DNA of 64,000 nucleotides, taken from contig DGNO01000003.1 in the NCBI GenBank assembly GCA_002389665.1, positions 186,001 to 250,000 of the forward strand, given 5' to 3'. The notes below the pieces were generated by a model. It searched no databases. It saw only the letters and a program-made list of their open reading frames with translations, and was not told the origin of the DNA. Made by a program: the position numbers and the translations under genes. Below are positions 15,074 to 24,837 of the stretch, piece by piece (position 1 is the first letter of the stretch; every line of letters starts with the position of its first letter). The stretch is from Rhodobiaceae bacterium UBA4490 (GTDB lineage: Bacteria; Pseudomonadota; Alphaproteobacteria; Parvibaculales; Parvibaculaceae).

Positions 15074-16234
15074 TCAGGACTTGAAATGTTTGGAGAGCTT
15101 GAGGCCCTGGCGCTGATAATTCGAGCCGATGCCCGTGCCGTAAAGCGCCGTGGGCTTGCCCGTCAGCCGCTCATAGACAAGCCGGCCGATGATCTGCCCG
15201 TCTTCGAGGATGAAGGGCACTTCATGGCTGCGGACTTCCAGCACCGCGCGCGAGCCGGTGCCGCCCGCCTCACCCGCGCCGAAACCGGGATCGAAGAAAC
15301 CTGCATAATGAACGCGGAACTCCCCGACAAGCGGATTGTAAGGCACCATCTCGGCGGCATGGGTAGCGGGCACATGGACGGCCTCGCGGGACGCCAGGAT
15401 ATAAAATTCGTCCGGATCGAGAATAATCCGCTTTGCCCCGCGCACATAAACCGGGTCCCAGAAATCCAGCACCTCGTAAGCGCCGGGCCGGTCCACGTCG
15501 ATCACGGCGGAATGGCGCTTGGCGCGGTAGCCGACAAGGCCTGTTTCCGCATCACCTGAGAGATCGACGGTCAGGCCGAGCCCGCCATCGATATTCGGCT
15601 CGCCCCCATCCACGAGCTTGTGCTGCTCGTGCAGGTGGCGCAGTTCGGTGTCGGAATGGCGCGCCTCGCCCCGGCGGAAACGGATTTGCGAAAGCCGCGA
15701 GCCCTGGCGCACGAGAATGGGAAAGGTGCGCGGGCTGACTTCGAGATAAAGGTGGCCTTTATAGCCCGCCTCGACCTGATCGAACTCGGTGCCGAAATCC
15801 GTAATGACACGGGTGAAGATGTCGAGCCGGCCGGTCGAGCTTTTCGGATTGGCGGCAGCGCCGGTGCGCTCGGAAAGGGCGAGCGCTTCGAGAAGCGGGA
15901 CGAGATAGACGCAGCCCGTCTCCAAGACCGCGCCTTCGGAAAGGTCGATCTTGTGGAGCGCGAATTCCTCCACCTTGTCCATCACCGCGCTCCCCGCGCC
16001 GGGCAGGAAGCTCGCCCGCAAGCGGTAGGCGACGGGACCAAGACGCAGATCGAGGCTTGCCGGCTGCACCTGCGCGTCCTCGATTTCCTTGCCCGCCCAG
16101 ATTTCCTTTTCGCGGATCAGCGCGCGGATGGCATGGGCCGGCAAAATGCCCGTCGCATGGGTCGCATCGCCGCGCACTTCCTTAGGAGAAGCGCCGTCAT
16201 GATCGGGGAAAAGGTCGCTGGCTGATTTCGTCAT
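15074..16234 (-). CDS. dcd: 2'-deoxycytidine 5'-triphosphate deaminase (long alphaproteobacterial form)
   Basis: This 386-residue protein belongs to the dCTP deaminase/dUTPase trimer family in the double-length form seen in alphaproteobacteria, in contrast to the approximately 190-residue Dcd of E. coli. Visible blocks are QPASLDLRLGPVAYRLRASFLPG near residue 55, SSTGRLDIFTRVITD near 130 and, in the second half, HYAGFFDPGFGAGEAGG and RSHEVPFILEDGQ. It deaminates dCTP to dUTP for dTMP synthesis in the cytoplasm. The start at 16234 has GGGGGG just upstream. It is divergent from the riboswitch-controlled metZ. Confidence 0.87.
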   Translation of the reverse strand: MTKSASDLFPDHDGASPKEVRGDATHATGILPAHAIRALIREKEIWAGKEIEDAQVQPASLDLRLGPVAYRLRASFLPGAGSAVMDKVEEFALHKIDLSEGAVLETGCVYLVPLLEALALSERTGAAANPKSSTGRLDIFTRVITDFGTEFDQVEAGYKGHLYLEVSPRTFPILVRQGSRLSQIRFRRGEARHSDTELRHLHEQHKLVDGGEPNIDGGLGLTVDLSGDAETGLVGYRAKRHSAVIDVDRPGAYEVLDFWDPVYVRGAKRIILDPDEFYILASREAVHVPATHAAEMVPYNPLVGEFRVHYAGFFDPGFGAGEAGGTGSRAVLEVRSHEVPFILEDGQIIGRLVYERLTGKPTALYGTGIGSNYQRQGLKLSKHFKS

Positions 16235-16354
16235 GCCCCCCTTATAAAAGGGCAAGAGGGCGGCTCCAAGCAAAACCGCCAGAAATGGGGCCTCCCCCTT
16301 CACGGGCTCTTTTCTTGACGCGGGGGGCCAAAAAGCGTATCAACCTTGCCATTC

Positions 16355-16410
16355 CCGTGGTGATTTGAGCCGACCGGCTTGCGGCCACGTTAAAGAAACC
16401 GCTAAAAAGG
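16355..16410 (+). ncRNA. SAM-II riboswitch
   Basis: The sequence CGTGGTGATTTG followed by GCCGACCGGCTTGCGGCCACG and TTAAAGAAACCGCTAAAAAGG matches the compact SAM-II (SAM-alpha) aptamer. P1 is CGTGG/CCACG, the loop contains the conserved GTGATTTG, and the 3' CGCTAAA closes the pseudoknot. It sits about 55 bases before the metZ start. SAM binding should turn off metZ. Confidence 0.92.
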
Positions 16411-16423
16411 TCGGAGGATGCAC

Positions 16424-16448
16424 CCCCGGCCAAAGGTCGGGGTTTTTT
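16424..16448 (+). terminator. Intrinsic terminator between SAM-II aptamer and metZ
   Basis: CCCCGGCC and GGTCGGGG form an 8-bp stem with loop AAA, followed by six T. It lies between the aptamer and the metZ start and looks like a transcriptional expression platform. Confidence 0.8.
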
Positions 16449-16465
16449 ATTTGAGGCATCATCCG

Positions 16466-17695
16466 ATGAGCGCGAAACAAGGCAGCGACACTCCCAAAAC
16501 ACCTTCCGCCAACTGGCGCCCCCGCACCAAAGCGGTGCATGGCGGCACCGCCCGCAGCCCCTTCGGAGAGACGGGCGAGGCGATGTTCCTGACCTCCGGC
16601 TATGTCTATGACAGCGCGGAAGCCGCCGAAGCCCGCTTCAAGGGCGAAGAGCCGGGCTTCATCTATTCGCGCTTTGCCAATCCGACCGTGCGCATGTTCG
16701 AAGAACGGATGATTGCGCTGGAAGGCGCGCCCGAGGGACGGACCATCGATGCGCGCGCCACGGCAACGGGCATGGCGGCGGTGACGGCGGCCATGCTCTG
16801 CCAGCTTTCGGCGGGCGATCATGTGGTGGCTGCCAAGGCGCTTTTCGGCTCCTGCCGCTATATCGTGGAAGATCTTCTGCCGCGCTTCGGCATCACCTCG
16901 ACGCTGATCGAGGGCACCGATCTGGCGCAGTGGAAGGCGGCGGTGCAACCAAGCACGAAAGTCTTTTTCCTCGAAACGCCGTCCAACCCGACGCTGGAAA
17001 TCATCGACCTTCAAGCCGTCGCCGATATCGCCCATGAGGCGGGCGCGCGGCTCGTGGTGGATAATGTCTTCGCTACCCCCGTGCTGCAGCGGCCGTTCGA
17101 ATTCGGCGCCGATATCACCGTCTATTCGGCCACCAAGCATATCGATGGGCAGGGGCGCTGCCTCGGCGGCGTCGTGCTCGCCGATGAGGAGTTCATTGCC
17201 GACCACTTGGGCAATTTCCTGCGCCAGACGGGCCCGGCGCTCAGCCCCTTCAATGCTTGGGTGATGCTGAAAAGCCTGGAGACGCTGGACCTGCGTGTCA
17301 GCGCCCATGCGGCAAACGGGGAGGCGGTCGCCCGCTTCCTCGACGCCCATCCCAAGGTACAAAAGGCGCTCTATCCCACCCTCGACAGCCACCCGCAGGC
17401 AGCCCTTGCACGCCGGCAGATGGCGGCGGGCGGCAATATTGTCGCGCTCGAGGTAAAGGGCGGCAAGGAGGCGGCCTTCCGCCTCGCCAATGCGCTGCAA
17501 GTCATCCTGATTTCCAACAATCTGGGCGATGCCAAGAGCCTCATCACCCATCCGGCGACCACCACCCATCAGCGCCTTTCCGAGGAAGCGCGGGCGGAAC
17601 TTGGGATCAGCGCCGGTCTCCTGCGGCTTTCTGTCGGGTTGGAGGATTCGCAGGATCTGATAGAAGATCTGGACCGGGCGCTCGCCGCCGTTTGA
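16466..17695 (+). CDS. metZ: O-succinylhomoserine sulfhydrylase
   Basis: This 409-residue enzyme is of the Cys/Met PLP-dependent family. It joins O-succinylhomoserine and sulfide to form homocysteine in methionine synthesis (cytoplasm). The N-terminal block TKAVHGGTARSPFGETGEA, the FIYSRFANPTV block, LETPSNPTLEI and the PLP-lysine motif YSATKHIDGQGR (lysine near residue 226) are all present; the GQGRCLGG continuation is characteristic of MetZ. The start at 16466 is preferred over an in-frame ATG at 16418 because the latter lies before the terminator hairpin, and GAGG is placed correctly upstream of 16466. Expression is controlled by the SAM-II riboswitch. Confidence 0.93.
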   Translation: MSAKQGSDTPKTPSANWRPRTKAVHGGTARSPFGETGEAMFLTSGYVYDSAEAAEARFKGEEPGFIYSRFANPTVRMFEERMIALEGAPEGRTIDARATATGMAAVTAAMLCQLSAGDHVVAAKALFGSCRYIVEDLLPRFGITSTLIEGTDLAQWKAAVQPSTKVFFLETPSNPTLEIIDLQAVADIAHEAGARLVVDNVFATPVLQRPFEFGADITVYSATKHIDGQGRCLGGVVLADEEFIADHLGNFLRQTGPALSPFNAWVMLKSLETLDLRVSAHAANGEAVARFLDAHPKVQKALYPTLDSHPQAALARRQMAAGGNIVALEVKGGKEAAFRLANALQVILISNNLGDAKSLITHPATTTHQRLSEEARAELGISAGLLRLSVGLEDSQDLIEDLDRALAAV

Positions 17696-17864
17696 GCGCG
17701 GGAAAGCCACATTTCCGCCCGCCCTGCCCGCTAGATTCAGGGGGTAAGGGCGGACAGCTTTCCTAACTGCCCGGTAACCTGGAATTAGGGGCATTTTCGT
17801 AAACTGTACGTATCGGCCTTGGCGGATGCGTCCAGGGCTCCATAGCTGCCAATGGGATTGGGCC

Positions 17865-18257
17865 ATGTTCTCTGCCACCACCCGCGCCATCAGGGTCGAG
17901 GTTGAACCGCATTATCTGGACGATCAGTCGGACCCGGATGAGGATTACTATGTCTGGGCCTATACGGTCGTGATCCGCAACGAAGGCCCCGAGCCCGTGC
18001 AGCTGAAAAGCCGCCATTGGCAGATCACCGATCAGCGCGGCTATACCCATGAAGTGCACGGCGAAGGCGTGGTGGGCGAGCAGCCCGTCATTCCCCCCGG
18101 CGAATCCTTCCAGTACACCAGCGGCACCCCGCTCACCACGCCGTCTGGCATCATGGTCGGCAATTACGAAATGGCGCTGGACGGGGGCGACAGCTTCGAG
18201 GTTGACATTCCCGCCTTCTCGCTCGACTGTCCTCACGCAGTCCGGCTCGTGAACTGA
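17865..18257 (+). CDS. apaG: ApaG domain protein
   Basis: This 130-residue protein shows the immunoglobulin-like ApaG fold. Family blocks include IRVEVEPHYLDDQSDP, YVWAYTVVIRNEGPEPVQL and LKSRHWQITDQRG, then GEGVVGEQPVIPPGESFQY and GIMVGNYEM. ApaG is described as linked to cobalt and magnesium efflux, but its biochemical role is unclear. The start at 17865 gives the standard length; an upstream ATG at 17826 would add 13 unconserved residues. It follows metZ by about 170 bases in which no gene or terminator is evident. Confidence 0.93.
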   Translation: MFSATTRAIRVEVEPHYLDDQSDPDEDYYVWAYTVVIRNEGPEPVQLKSRHWQITDQRGYTHEVHGEGVVGEQPVIPPGESFQYTSGTPLTTPSGIMVGNYEMALDGGDSFEVDIPAFSLDCPHAVRLVN

Positions 18258-18366
18258 GCGGAAGCGCTACGCGCGCCCAGGTCTGCACCTTTTTCGGAGG
18301 AGGTATCAAAGCCTTCTCTCAGCGGTTGGCCCCCAGCTAGCTCAAGAGGTCAGACCCCAAGGCGTT

Positions 18367-19818
18367 ATGATCGACTTCAGACCCATCATTCTCGTCACGG
18401 GCATTTTGCTGACCACGCTGGGCAGCGCCATGCTGATCCCGGCCGCCATCGATGCGGCCGCCGGCAATCCAGACTGGCAGGTTTTCGGCCTTGCCGCCGC
18501 GCTCACGCTTTTCACCGGCGTCAGCATGACGCTGATGACATGGGGCCATGCGAGCGATCTGACCTTAAAAGAAGCCTTTCTGCTCGTTACCTTCATCTGG
18601 GTCTTCCTGCCGGGTTTCGGCGCGCTGCCTTTCGCTTTTTCCGAATTTTCGCTGAGCTATACGGATGCCTTTTTCGAGGCGATGTCGGGCCTGACGACGA
18701 CCGGGGCAACCGTTGTGGTGGGCCTCGATACAGCCCCGCCCGGTTTTCTCCTCTGGCGCTCGCTCCTGCAATGGCTGGGCGGTCTCGGCATTGTCGTCAT
18801 GGCAATCGCGCTTTTACCGATCCTGCAGATCGGCGGCATGCAGATGTTCAAGGTCGAGGCTTTCGACACGGCGGAAAAAGTGCTGCCCAGCGCCGCCCAG
18901 CTTGCCGGTTCGCTGACGAGCTTTTATCTCGCGGCCACCGCCGTCTTTGCTTTCTTTCTCTGGCTTGCCGGGCTCAACGCTTTCGATGCGGTCAATCATT
19001 CCATGACCTCCATCGCAACAGGCGGCTTTTCGACGAAAGATGCTTCCGTAGGCCATTTCGAAAGCGCGGCGATCGATTATACCGTTGTGGCCGCGATGAT
19101 CGTCGGCTCCCTGCCCTTCGCGCTTTATCTCCGGGCGCTGCGCGGCGATGCCCGCCCGCTCTTGCGGGATTCGCAGGTCCATGTCTTCTTTTACATCGTC
19201 GCGACGCTTGCCACCGTTCTCACGGCCTATCAGGTCTTCCAGGGCATCAATGGGCCGCTGCCCGACCAGTTCCGCTACGCGCTTTTCAATTCGATTTCGA
19301 TCCTGACCGGCACGGGCTACGCCACCCATAATTTTTCCGAATGGGGACCGCTCGCCATTGCGATCTTCTTCGTCATTATGTTTATCGGTGGCTGCTCGGG
19401 TTCGACCTCTTGCGGCATGAAGATTTTCCGCTTCCAAATCGTCTTCGCCTCGCTCTTTACCGAAATGCGCCGCATGGTGCATCCGAACGGGGTTTTCGTG
19501 CCGCGTTACAACGGCAATCCCATCGGCGACGGGGTCATCGCCTCGGTGATGAGCTTCATGTTTCTCTTCATGCTTGCCTTTTCCGTGATCGCCGTCCTGC
19601 TCAATCTCATGGGCCTCGATGTGCTCACCTCGATTTCGGCGGCGGCCACGACCATGGCGAATGTCGGCCCCGGCCTTGGCGACATTATCGGCCCGGCGGG
19701 CAATTTCGCCAGCCTGCCCGATGCGGCCAAATGGCTGCTTTCCCTTTCCATGCTCATGGGGCGGCTGGAAGTCTTTACCGTTCTGGTGATTTTCATGCCG
19801 TCTTTCTGGCGCGGCTGA
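18367..19818 (+). CDS. trkH: TrkH-family potassium uptake protein
   Basis: This is a 483-residue polytopic membrane protein. Four pore-loop regions of the TrkH/KtrB type are recognisable: MSGLTTTGATV near residue 100, SIATGGFSTKD near 217, ILTGTGYAT near 315 and TTMANVGPGLGD near 430, the last being typical of TrkH. Its regulatory partner TrkA is not in the window. It takes up potassium coupled to proton or sodium and ion gradients, consistent with the osmoadaptation genes further on (ectABC). AAGGCG precedes the ATG. The upstream 110 bases contain GGAGGAGG but no small gene is evident. Confidence 0.93.
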   Translation: MIDFRPIILVTGILLTTLGSAMLIPAAIDAAAGNPDWQVFGLAAALTLFTGVSMTLMTWGHASDLTLKEAFLLVTFIWVFLPGFGALPFAFSEFSLSYTDAFFEAMSGLTTTGATVVVGLDTAPPGFLLWRSLLQWLGGLGIVVMAIALLPILQIGGMQMFKVEAFDTAEKVLPSAAQLAGSLTSFYLAATAVFAFFLWLAGLNAFDAVNHSMTSIATGGFSTKDASVGHFESAAIDYTVVAAMIVGSLPFALYLRALRGDARPLLRDSQVHVFFYIVATLATVLTAYQVFQGINGPLPDQFRYALFNSISILTGTGYATHNFSEWGPLAIAIFFVIMFIGGCSGSTSCGMKIFRFQIVFASLFTEMRRMVHPNGVFVPRYNGNPIGDGVIASVMSFMFLFMLAFSVIAVLLNLMGLDVLTSISAAATTMANVGPGLGDIIGPAGNFASLPDAAKWLLSLSMLMGRLEVFTVLVIFMPSFWRG

Positions 19819-19884
19819 GCTGGGGGTAAACTGGTTCTTGCGCCCGCCTGCGCGCCCGCTAGGATGCGCGCAAAGGAGCTCCCC

Positions 19885-21048
19885 ATGCCGCAACGTTTCA
19901 CCCCGCGCCAGATGATCGAGAAGCTGATTTCCTTCGATACGGTCAGCCGTCATTCCAATCTTAAGCTAATCGAGTTCGTCGAAGACTATCTTGCAGGCTG
20001 GGGGGTCGCCTCGCGCCGGGTCATGAACGAAGACGGCACCAAGGCCAATCTTTTTGCCGTTCTGGGACCTGCGGAAAAAGAAGGCGGCATCGTGCTTTCC
20101 GGCCACACGGATGTCGTGCCGGTGGACGGGCAGGACTGGTCGAGCGATCCTTTCACCGTCACCGAAAAAGACGGGCGTCTTTACGGGCGCGGCACGAGCG
20201 ACATGAAGTCCTTCATCGCCATCGCCCTTGCCTTCGTGCCGGAATTCCTGAAACACGAGCTCAAAGTACCGCTCTATTTCGCGCTGTCCTATGACGAGGA
20301 AGTAGGCTGCCTCGGCGTGCGTTCCATGATCGACGAGATCATCCGCGCCCTGCCCCGGCCCCAAATCGTGATCGTGGGTGAGCCCTCGGACATGAAAGTC
20401 GTGAACGCGCATAAGAGCATCCATGCTTTCCATACGGTGGTGACGGGCCTTGAGGCGCATTCAAGCGCCATGGACAAAGGCGTCAACGCCATCGTCTATG
20501 CCGCCGAGCTGATCGGCTTTCTTGCCCGGATCGGGGAAGAAATGCAGGCCAAGGGCGATGCTTCGGGCCGCTTCGATCCGCCTTATACGAGCATGCAGAT
20601 CGGCACGGTCAATGGCGGCACGGCGGTCAATATCATTCCGCGTCACTGCGATTTCCGCTGGGAGTTCCGCGCGCTGCCCGATCAGGATCCGGAGGAAATT
20701 CCGGCCCGCCTTGCAGCGTTTGCCGAAGAAAAGCTCCTGCCGCGCATGCGCGCCGTCTTTCCCGGCGCCGCCATCGAAACGAAAGCGCGCAATTTCGTGC
20801 CGCCGCTCAAACCGCAAGAAGGCGCACCGGGCGAGGCGCTGGTGTTGCAGCTTGCCGAACGCAACGAGACCGAGGCGGTCTCCTACGGCACGGAAGCCGG
20901 GCTCTTCCAGATGGCGGATATTCCCACCGTCATTTGCGGGCCGGGCAGCATTCAGCAGGCACACAAGACGGATGAATTCATCGAGCTTGCGCAAGTCGCC
21001 GCCTGCGAGCGCTTCTTCACGCGGCTCGCAGCGCATCTGGCAAGCTGA
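19885..21048 (+). CDS. argE: Acetylornithine deacetylase
   Basis: This 387-residue zinc peptidase-like enzyme is of the M20 family. It converts N-acetylornithine to ornithine in arginine synthesis. Metal-binding motifs are visible: SGHTDVVPVDGQDW near residue 75, GRGTSDMKSF near 107, and the DEEVGCLG block near 140. GTNGGTAVN-like VNGGTAVNIIPRHCDF marks the lid-domain junction, and GPGSIQQAHKTDEF near the end supplies the last metal ligand. AAGGAG lies seven bases before the ATG at 19885. Other arg genes (argF, argD) lie just downstream on the opposite strand. Confidence 0.93.
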   Translation: MPQRFTPRQMIEKLISFDTVSRHSNLKLIEFVEDYLAGWGVASRRVMNEDGTKANLFAVLGPAEKEGGIVLSGHTDVVPVDGQDWSSDPFTVTEKDGRLYGRGTSDMKSFIAIALAFVPEFLKHELKVPLYFALSYDEEVGCLGVRSMIDEIIRALPRPQIVIVGEPSDMKVVNAHKSIHAFHTVVTGLEAHSSAMDKGVNAIVYAAELIGFLARIGEEMQAKGDASGRFDPPYTSMQIGTVNGGTAVNIIPRHCDFRWEFRALPDQDPEEIPARLAAFAEEKLLPRMRAVFPGAAIETKARNFVPPLKPQEGAPGEALVLQLAERNETEAVSYGTEAGLFQMADIPTVICGPGSIQQAHKTDEFIELAQVAACERFFTRLAAHLAS

Positions 21049-21056
21049 GGCAAAGC

Positions 21057-21650
21057 CTAACGCAGAATGATAGGGGCGAAGGTGCGCTCGACATCCGGCG
21101 TCAGCCTGTTGTCGAGCTCGCTTGCCACGCGCTCCATGAGCTGGAAATAGGCCATATCGCGCTCATTGAGCGAGGCGCTTTCCAGCACTTCCCGGCGCGC
21201 GTCGACCTTCACATCCACCGCGCCGGAACCCTGCCCCGGCAATTGATATTCAAGCCGCGCGGCAAGCACCGCATGAAGACGTGTGTCCACTTCATCCTTG
21301 AAAAGATCGGTAAAGCCCGCCGTCACTTCCAGATGCTCCTCGCGCACCGAAGCCTCATCGATGATCAGCGTCGCCTGGCCGCCGGTACCGCCCGCCTGAA
21401 GACGTTCCTCGGCCCAGCGCCGGGCAAGGCTTGCCGGGTTTTGCCGGTGCAATTGTTCGAGCCGGTTTGCGCCGGAGCCCGAACCTGAACGGTCCACCAC
21501 ATCGATGGCGGCGACGTTCAAGGTAATGGGTGTGCGGTGCTGATAGGTTATGTCCACGGGGCTCGCCGGCGGCGGCGCGCTGGTGCAGCCGGCAAGGGCA
21601 ATGCCCGCGCCCATGAAGATCCCGATTGCAGCTTTCCGGCAGAAAGTCAT
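21057..21650 (-). CDS. Lipoprotein, unknown function
   Basis: This 197-residue protein has a lipobox (LAGC, at residues 20-23) after a short hydrophobic stretch, so it should be anchored in the outer or inner membrane. The mature domain has alternating charged beta strands (TLIIDEASVREEHLEV, YQLPGQGSGAVDVKVDA) and resembles lipoproteins of unknown role often found next to hslO or arg genes in alphaproteobacteria. The ATG overlaps the stop of hslO by four bases, which indicates translational coupling to the chaperone gene. No other domain is recognised. Confidence 0.7.
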   Translation of the reverse strand: MTFCRKAAIGIFMGAGIALAGCTSAPPPASPVDITYQHRTPITLNVAAIDVVDRSGSGSGANRLEQLHRQNPASLARRWAEERLQAGGTGGQATLIIDEASVREEHLEVTAGFTDLFKDEVDTRLHAVLAARLEYQLPGQGSGAVDVKVDARREVLESASLNERDMAYFQLMERVASELDNRLTPDVERTFAPIILR

Positions 21651-22612
21651 TCTGCTTCTTCCTTCCCCGCGTTTTTCAGCGCTTCGGGATCGAAATGATA
21701 AACCTGCGCGCAGAACTCGCAACGCGTTTCGATCGCCCCATCCACGGTCATTTCGTCGATATCGGCATCGTCGAAGCGCTTGAGCACCTCTTCCATGCGC
21801 TCGGCCGAGCAGCGGCACCCGAAGGCCACTTCATGGGGCGGATAAACCCTGACCCCGTCTTCGTGATAAAGCCGGAAGAGCAACCGGTCGGGAGTGACTT
21901 GCGGGTCCAGCAATTCGTGATCTTCGACCGTGTCGAGCAGCACGGCGGCGTGTTCCCAGTCTTTTTCTTCCTGGGTCAGCGGCTGCTCGGTTTCCTCGTC
22001 TTCTTTGTGGCCGGTCAGGCCGCCGTCACGGGCCAGATGCTGGATCATGATGGCCCCGGCCCGCCATTCGGTCTGGCCATGGCCTTCCGCATCCCGGTCG
22101 AAAAGCGGGGCCACGGCAAGGCGGATCGATGTGGCGATCTGTTCGGACTGGGCGAAATAGGCATGCGCGCATTCGGCAAGCCCGCGCGGGTCGAGCTCGA
22201 CAATGCCCTGATACCGCTCCATGTCCGGCCCCTGGTCGATGGTCATGGCAAGATAGCCGCTGCCCACCAGATCCGCGCTTGTCAGGCGCCCCTCCGCAAT
22301 CGCCGTCTCGAGCGCCTCTTCATCCGTATGGGCATAGCCGCGCAGCTTGCCCGGCGCTTCATAATCGGCAACCAGCATGGAGACGGGTCCGTCCCCCTTC
22401 GTCTGCAAGGTCAAACGTCCGTTGAATTTCAGCGCGCTGCCGAGCAGTGCGGCAAGCGTCAGCGCCTCGCCGAGAAGCACGGAAACCGGCTCCTTGTAGT
22501 TATGGCGGGTCAGCACTTCATTGACGAGCGGGCCAAGGCGCGCCACACGCCCGCGCACGCTCATGCCTTCGATCTGGAAGGGCGTGATAAGATCGTCACC
22601 GATATAGGACAC
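21647..22612 (-). CDS. hslO: Hsp33 redox-regulated chaperone
   Basis: This 321-residue protein is the Hsp33 chaperone, a cytoplasmic holdase activated by oxidation. The C-terminal zinc-cysteine switch is visible as GCRCS (CxC) near residue 264 and CEFC (CxxC) near 298, both typical. The N-terminal domain shows the FQIEGMSVRGR start and LTLQTKGDGPVSMLV. It is encoded 26 bases downstream of argF and overlaps the lipoprotein gene. Length is about 30 residues above the E. coli protein because of an acidic insertion near residue 215. Confidence 0.93.
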   Translation of the reverse strand: MSYIGDDLITPFQIEGMSVRGRVARLGPLVNEVLTRHNYKEPVSVLLGEALTLAALLGSALKFNGRLTLQTKGDGPVSMLVADYEAPGKLRGYAHTDEEALETAIAEGRLTSADLVGSGYLAMTIDQGPDMERYQGIVELDPRGLAECAHAYFAQSEQIATSIRLAVAPLFDRDAEGHGQTEWRAGAIMIQHLARDGGLTGHKEDEETEQPLTQEEKDWEHAAVLLDTVEDHELLDPQVTPDRLLFRLYHEDGVRVYPPHEVAFGCRCSAERMEEVLKRFDDADIDEMTVDGAIETRCEFCAQVYHFDPEALKNAGKEEAE

Positions 22613-22638
22613 GTAAACTCTCGTCCCTTAGTTGAGAT

Positions 22639-23604
22639 TTAAGCGAGGCACCAGGCAAGCACGCCCTTTTGCGCATGAAGCCGGTTCTCGGCCACATCGA
22701 ACACCACCGATTGCGGCCCATCGATCACCGCTTCGCTAGCCTCCTCGCCGCGGTGCGCAGGCAGGCAATGCATGAAAAGCGCATCTTTGGCCGCAGCCGC
22801 CATCAGTCTTTCATTGACCTGATAAGGGGCCAGCAAATTGTGGCGGCGCTCGGCGGTTGCCTCATCATCGCCCATGGACACCCAGGTATCGGTGACGACA
22901 CAGTCCGCGCCGTCCGCCGCCGCGAAAGGATCGCGGGTTACGCTCACCTTGCCGCCGGCCTTGCGCGCCCAGTCGATCACATGTTCGGGAATGTCGAGCT
23001 CGGGCGGGCAAGCCACGCGCAATTCGAAATCGAATTGCACCGCCGCCTGCACCCAGGTCGTTGCGACATTGTTGCCGTCCCCGGACCAGGCCACCACATG
23101 CCCGGCAATGGGACCTTTGTACTCCTCGAAAGTCATGACATCGGCCATGAGCTGGCAGGGGTGGGAATGATCGGTCAGCCCGTTGATCACCGGCACGCTC
23201 GCGCATTCGGCCAGCTCTTCCAGCATCTCATGGGCATGGGTGCGGATCATGATCGCATCCACATAACGCGAGAGCACACGGGCGGTATCGGCAATCGTCT
23301 CGCCCCGGCCGAGCTGCATGTCGTTGCCGTTGAGCAGCATGCTTTCCCCGCCGAGCTGGCGCATGGCCACATCGAAGGAAACGCGAGTACGCGTCGACGG
23401 TTTTTCAAAAATCATCGCCAGCATCTTGCCGTCGAGCGGCGCATCCGCATCGCGCGCACCGTGCGAGAGACCCTTGCGTTTGCGTTTACGCGCATGGGCG
23501 GCGTCAAGAATCCGGCGCAGGGTTTTCTTGTCGATGGCATCCAGATCGAGAAAATGTCTCGCCGTATCTTTTACCGGCATGTCGATAACGGGCGCACTGC
23601 TCAT
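22639..23604 (-). CDS. argF: Ornithine carbamoyltransferase
   Basis: This 321-residue enzyme makes citrulline from ornithine and carbamoyl phosphate. Signature motifs are all present: [11 protein letters not shown] (carbamoyl phosphate binding), HPCQ in [21 protein letters not shown] and HCLPAHRG with the catalytic cysteine. The ATG overlaps the argD stop (ATGA), so argD-argF are translationally coupled, and hslO follows. Length is normal. Confidence 0.96.
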   Translation of the reverse strand: MSSAPVIDMPVKDTARHFLDLDAIDKKTLRRILDAAHARKRKRKGLSHGARDADAPLDGKMLAMIFEKPSTRTRVSFDVAMRQLGGESMLLNGNDMQLGRGETIADTARVLSRYVDAIMIRTHAHEMLEELAECASVPVINGLTDHSHPCQLMADVMTFEEYKGPIAGHVVAWSGDGNNVATTWVQAAVQFDFELRVACPPELDIPEHVIDWARKAGGKVSVTRDPFAAADGADCVVTDTWVSMGDDEATAERRHNLLAPYQVNERLMAAAAKDALFMHCLPAHRGEEASEAVIDGPQSVVFDVAENRLHAQKGVLAWCLA

Positions 23605-24812
23605 GCCACGCCCTCCTTTTTGTCTGTGTCACCCGCGCCTGCCGCCTCCAGTTTGGCGCAGGCCCGGTCGATGGCGCCGATCGCTTCGTCGATCTCGGCA
23701 TCGGTGACGATGAGGGGGGGAATGACGCGCACGACATTGTCGCCCGCGCCGACCGTCAAAAGATGTTCGTCGTAAAGCGCGCCGATGAGATCGCCGTTCG
23801 GCACTTTGCATTTAAGGCCGAGCAGCAGTCCTTCTCCGCGCACCCCTTCGATGATGGCGGGATGCTCATCGGCCAGCATGGCGAGTTTCTGTTTCAGCTT
23901 GATGCCGGTCTGGCGGACTTTCTCCAGAAAGCCTTCTTCCAGCACCACGTCGAGCACGGCATTGCCGACGGCCATGGCAAGCGGGTTGCCGCCATAGGTC
24001 GAGCCGTGGCTGCCCGCGATCATGCCCTTGGCCGCTTCTTCGGTGGCAAGGCAGGCGCCGAGCGGAAAGCCGCCGCCAATGCCTTTCGCCACACCCATAA
24101 TGTCGGGCGTGACGCCGGAAGGCTCATGGGCAAAAAGCCAGCCCGTGCGGCCCATGCCGGTCTGCACCTCATCGAAAATCAAAAGGATGCCCGCCTCATC
24201 GCAAATCTTGCGGATGGCGCGCAGCTGCTCATTCGTGAAGGGACGGATGCCGCCTTCCCCTTGCACGGGCTCCAGCAGAACGCCGGCAGTTTTCTCACCG
24301 ATCGCCGCTTTCAGCGCGTCCATGTCGCCATGCGGCACTTGCGGGAAGCCTTCGACCTTGGGCCCGAAACCTTCCAGATGCTTCTTCTGTCCGCCCGCCG
24401 CGATGGTCGCGAGCGTGCGGCCGTGAAAGGCGCCTTCGAAGGTGATGATCTCATAGCGCTCGGGATGGCCGCTCGCCGAATGGTACTTCCGCGCCATCTT
24501 GATCGCGCATTCCATCGCCTCGGCGCCGGAATTGGTGAAGAAGACGCTGTCGGCGAAAGTTGCCGCGACGAGGCGCTCAGCCAGTTTTTCCTGGCCCGGC
24601 ACGCGGTAAAGGTTTGAGGTGTGCCAGAGCTTGCCCGCCTGCTCGCCAAGCGCGGCGACAAGGCGCGGATGCGCGTGGCCCAGAAGGTTCACGGCGATGC
24701 CCGAACCGAAGTCCAGATATCTTTCCCCTTCAGGCGTATAGAGATAGGGCCCTTCGCCCTTCTCGAACTCGATATTTACCCGCGCATAAGTTGGCAGGAC
24801 TGGCGTAATCAT
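23601..24812 (-). CDS. argD: Acetylornithine aminotransferase
   Basis: This 403-residue class III PLP aminotransferase has the classical features: [17 protein letters not shown] near residue 90, EPVQGEGGI near 180, [13 protein letters not shown] near 215 and the PLP lysine in [14 protein letters not shown] near 245. It forms N-acetylornithine in arginine synthesis and may also act in lysine synthesis. It is the first gene of an argD-argF-hslO-lipoprotein transcript. A terminator-like hairpin lies about 30 bases before the start. Confidence 0.94.
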   Translation of the reverse strand: MITPVLPTYARVNIEFEKGEGPYLYTPEGERYLDFGSGIAVNLLGHAHPRLVAALGEQAGKLWHTSNLYRVPGQEKLAERLVAATFADSVFFTNSGAEAMECAIKMARKYHSASGHPERYEIITFEGAFHGRTLATIAAGGQKKHLEGFGPKVEGFPQVPHGDMDALKAAIGEKTAGVLLEPVQGEGGIRPFTNEQLRAIRKICDEAGILLIFDEVQTGMGRTGWLFAHEPSGVTPDIMGVAKGIGGGFPLGACLATEEAAKGMIAGSHGSTYGGNPLAMAVGNAVLDVVLEEGFLEKVRQTGIKLKQKLAMLADEHPAIIEGVRGEGLLLGLKCKVPNGDLIGALYDEHLLTVGAGDNVVRVIPPLIVTDAEIDEAIGAIDRACAKLEAAGAGDTDKKEGVA

Positions 24813-24837
24813 TTCCCGATGCTCCCGAACAGAATAG

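Noticed and set aside
16340..17890. Long open frame on the minus strand opposite metZ
   Set aside because: It is the mirror of a GC-rich coding gene; its protein shows no family features, whereas the plus-strand frame is metZ.
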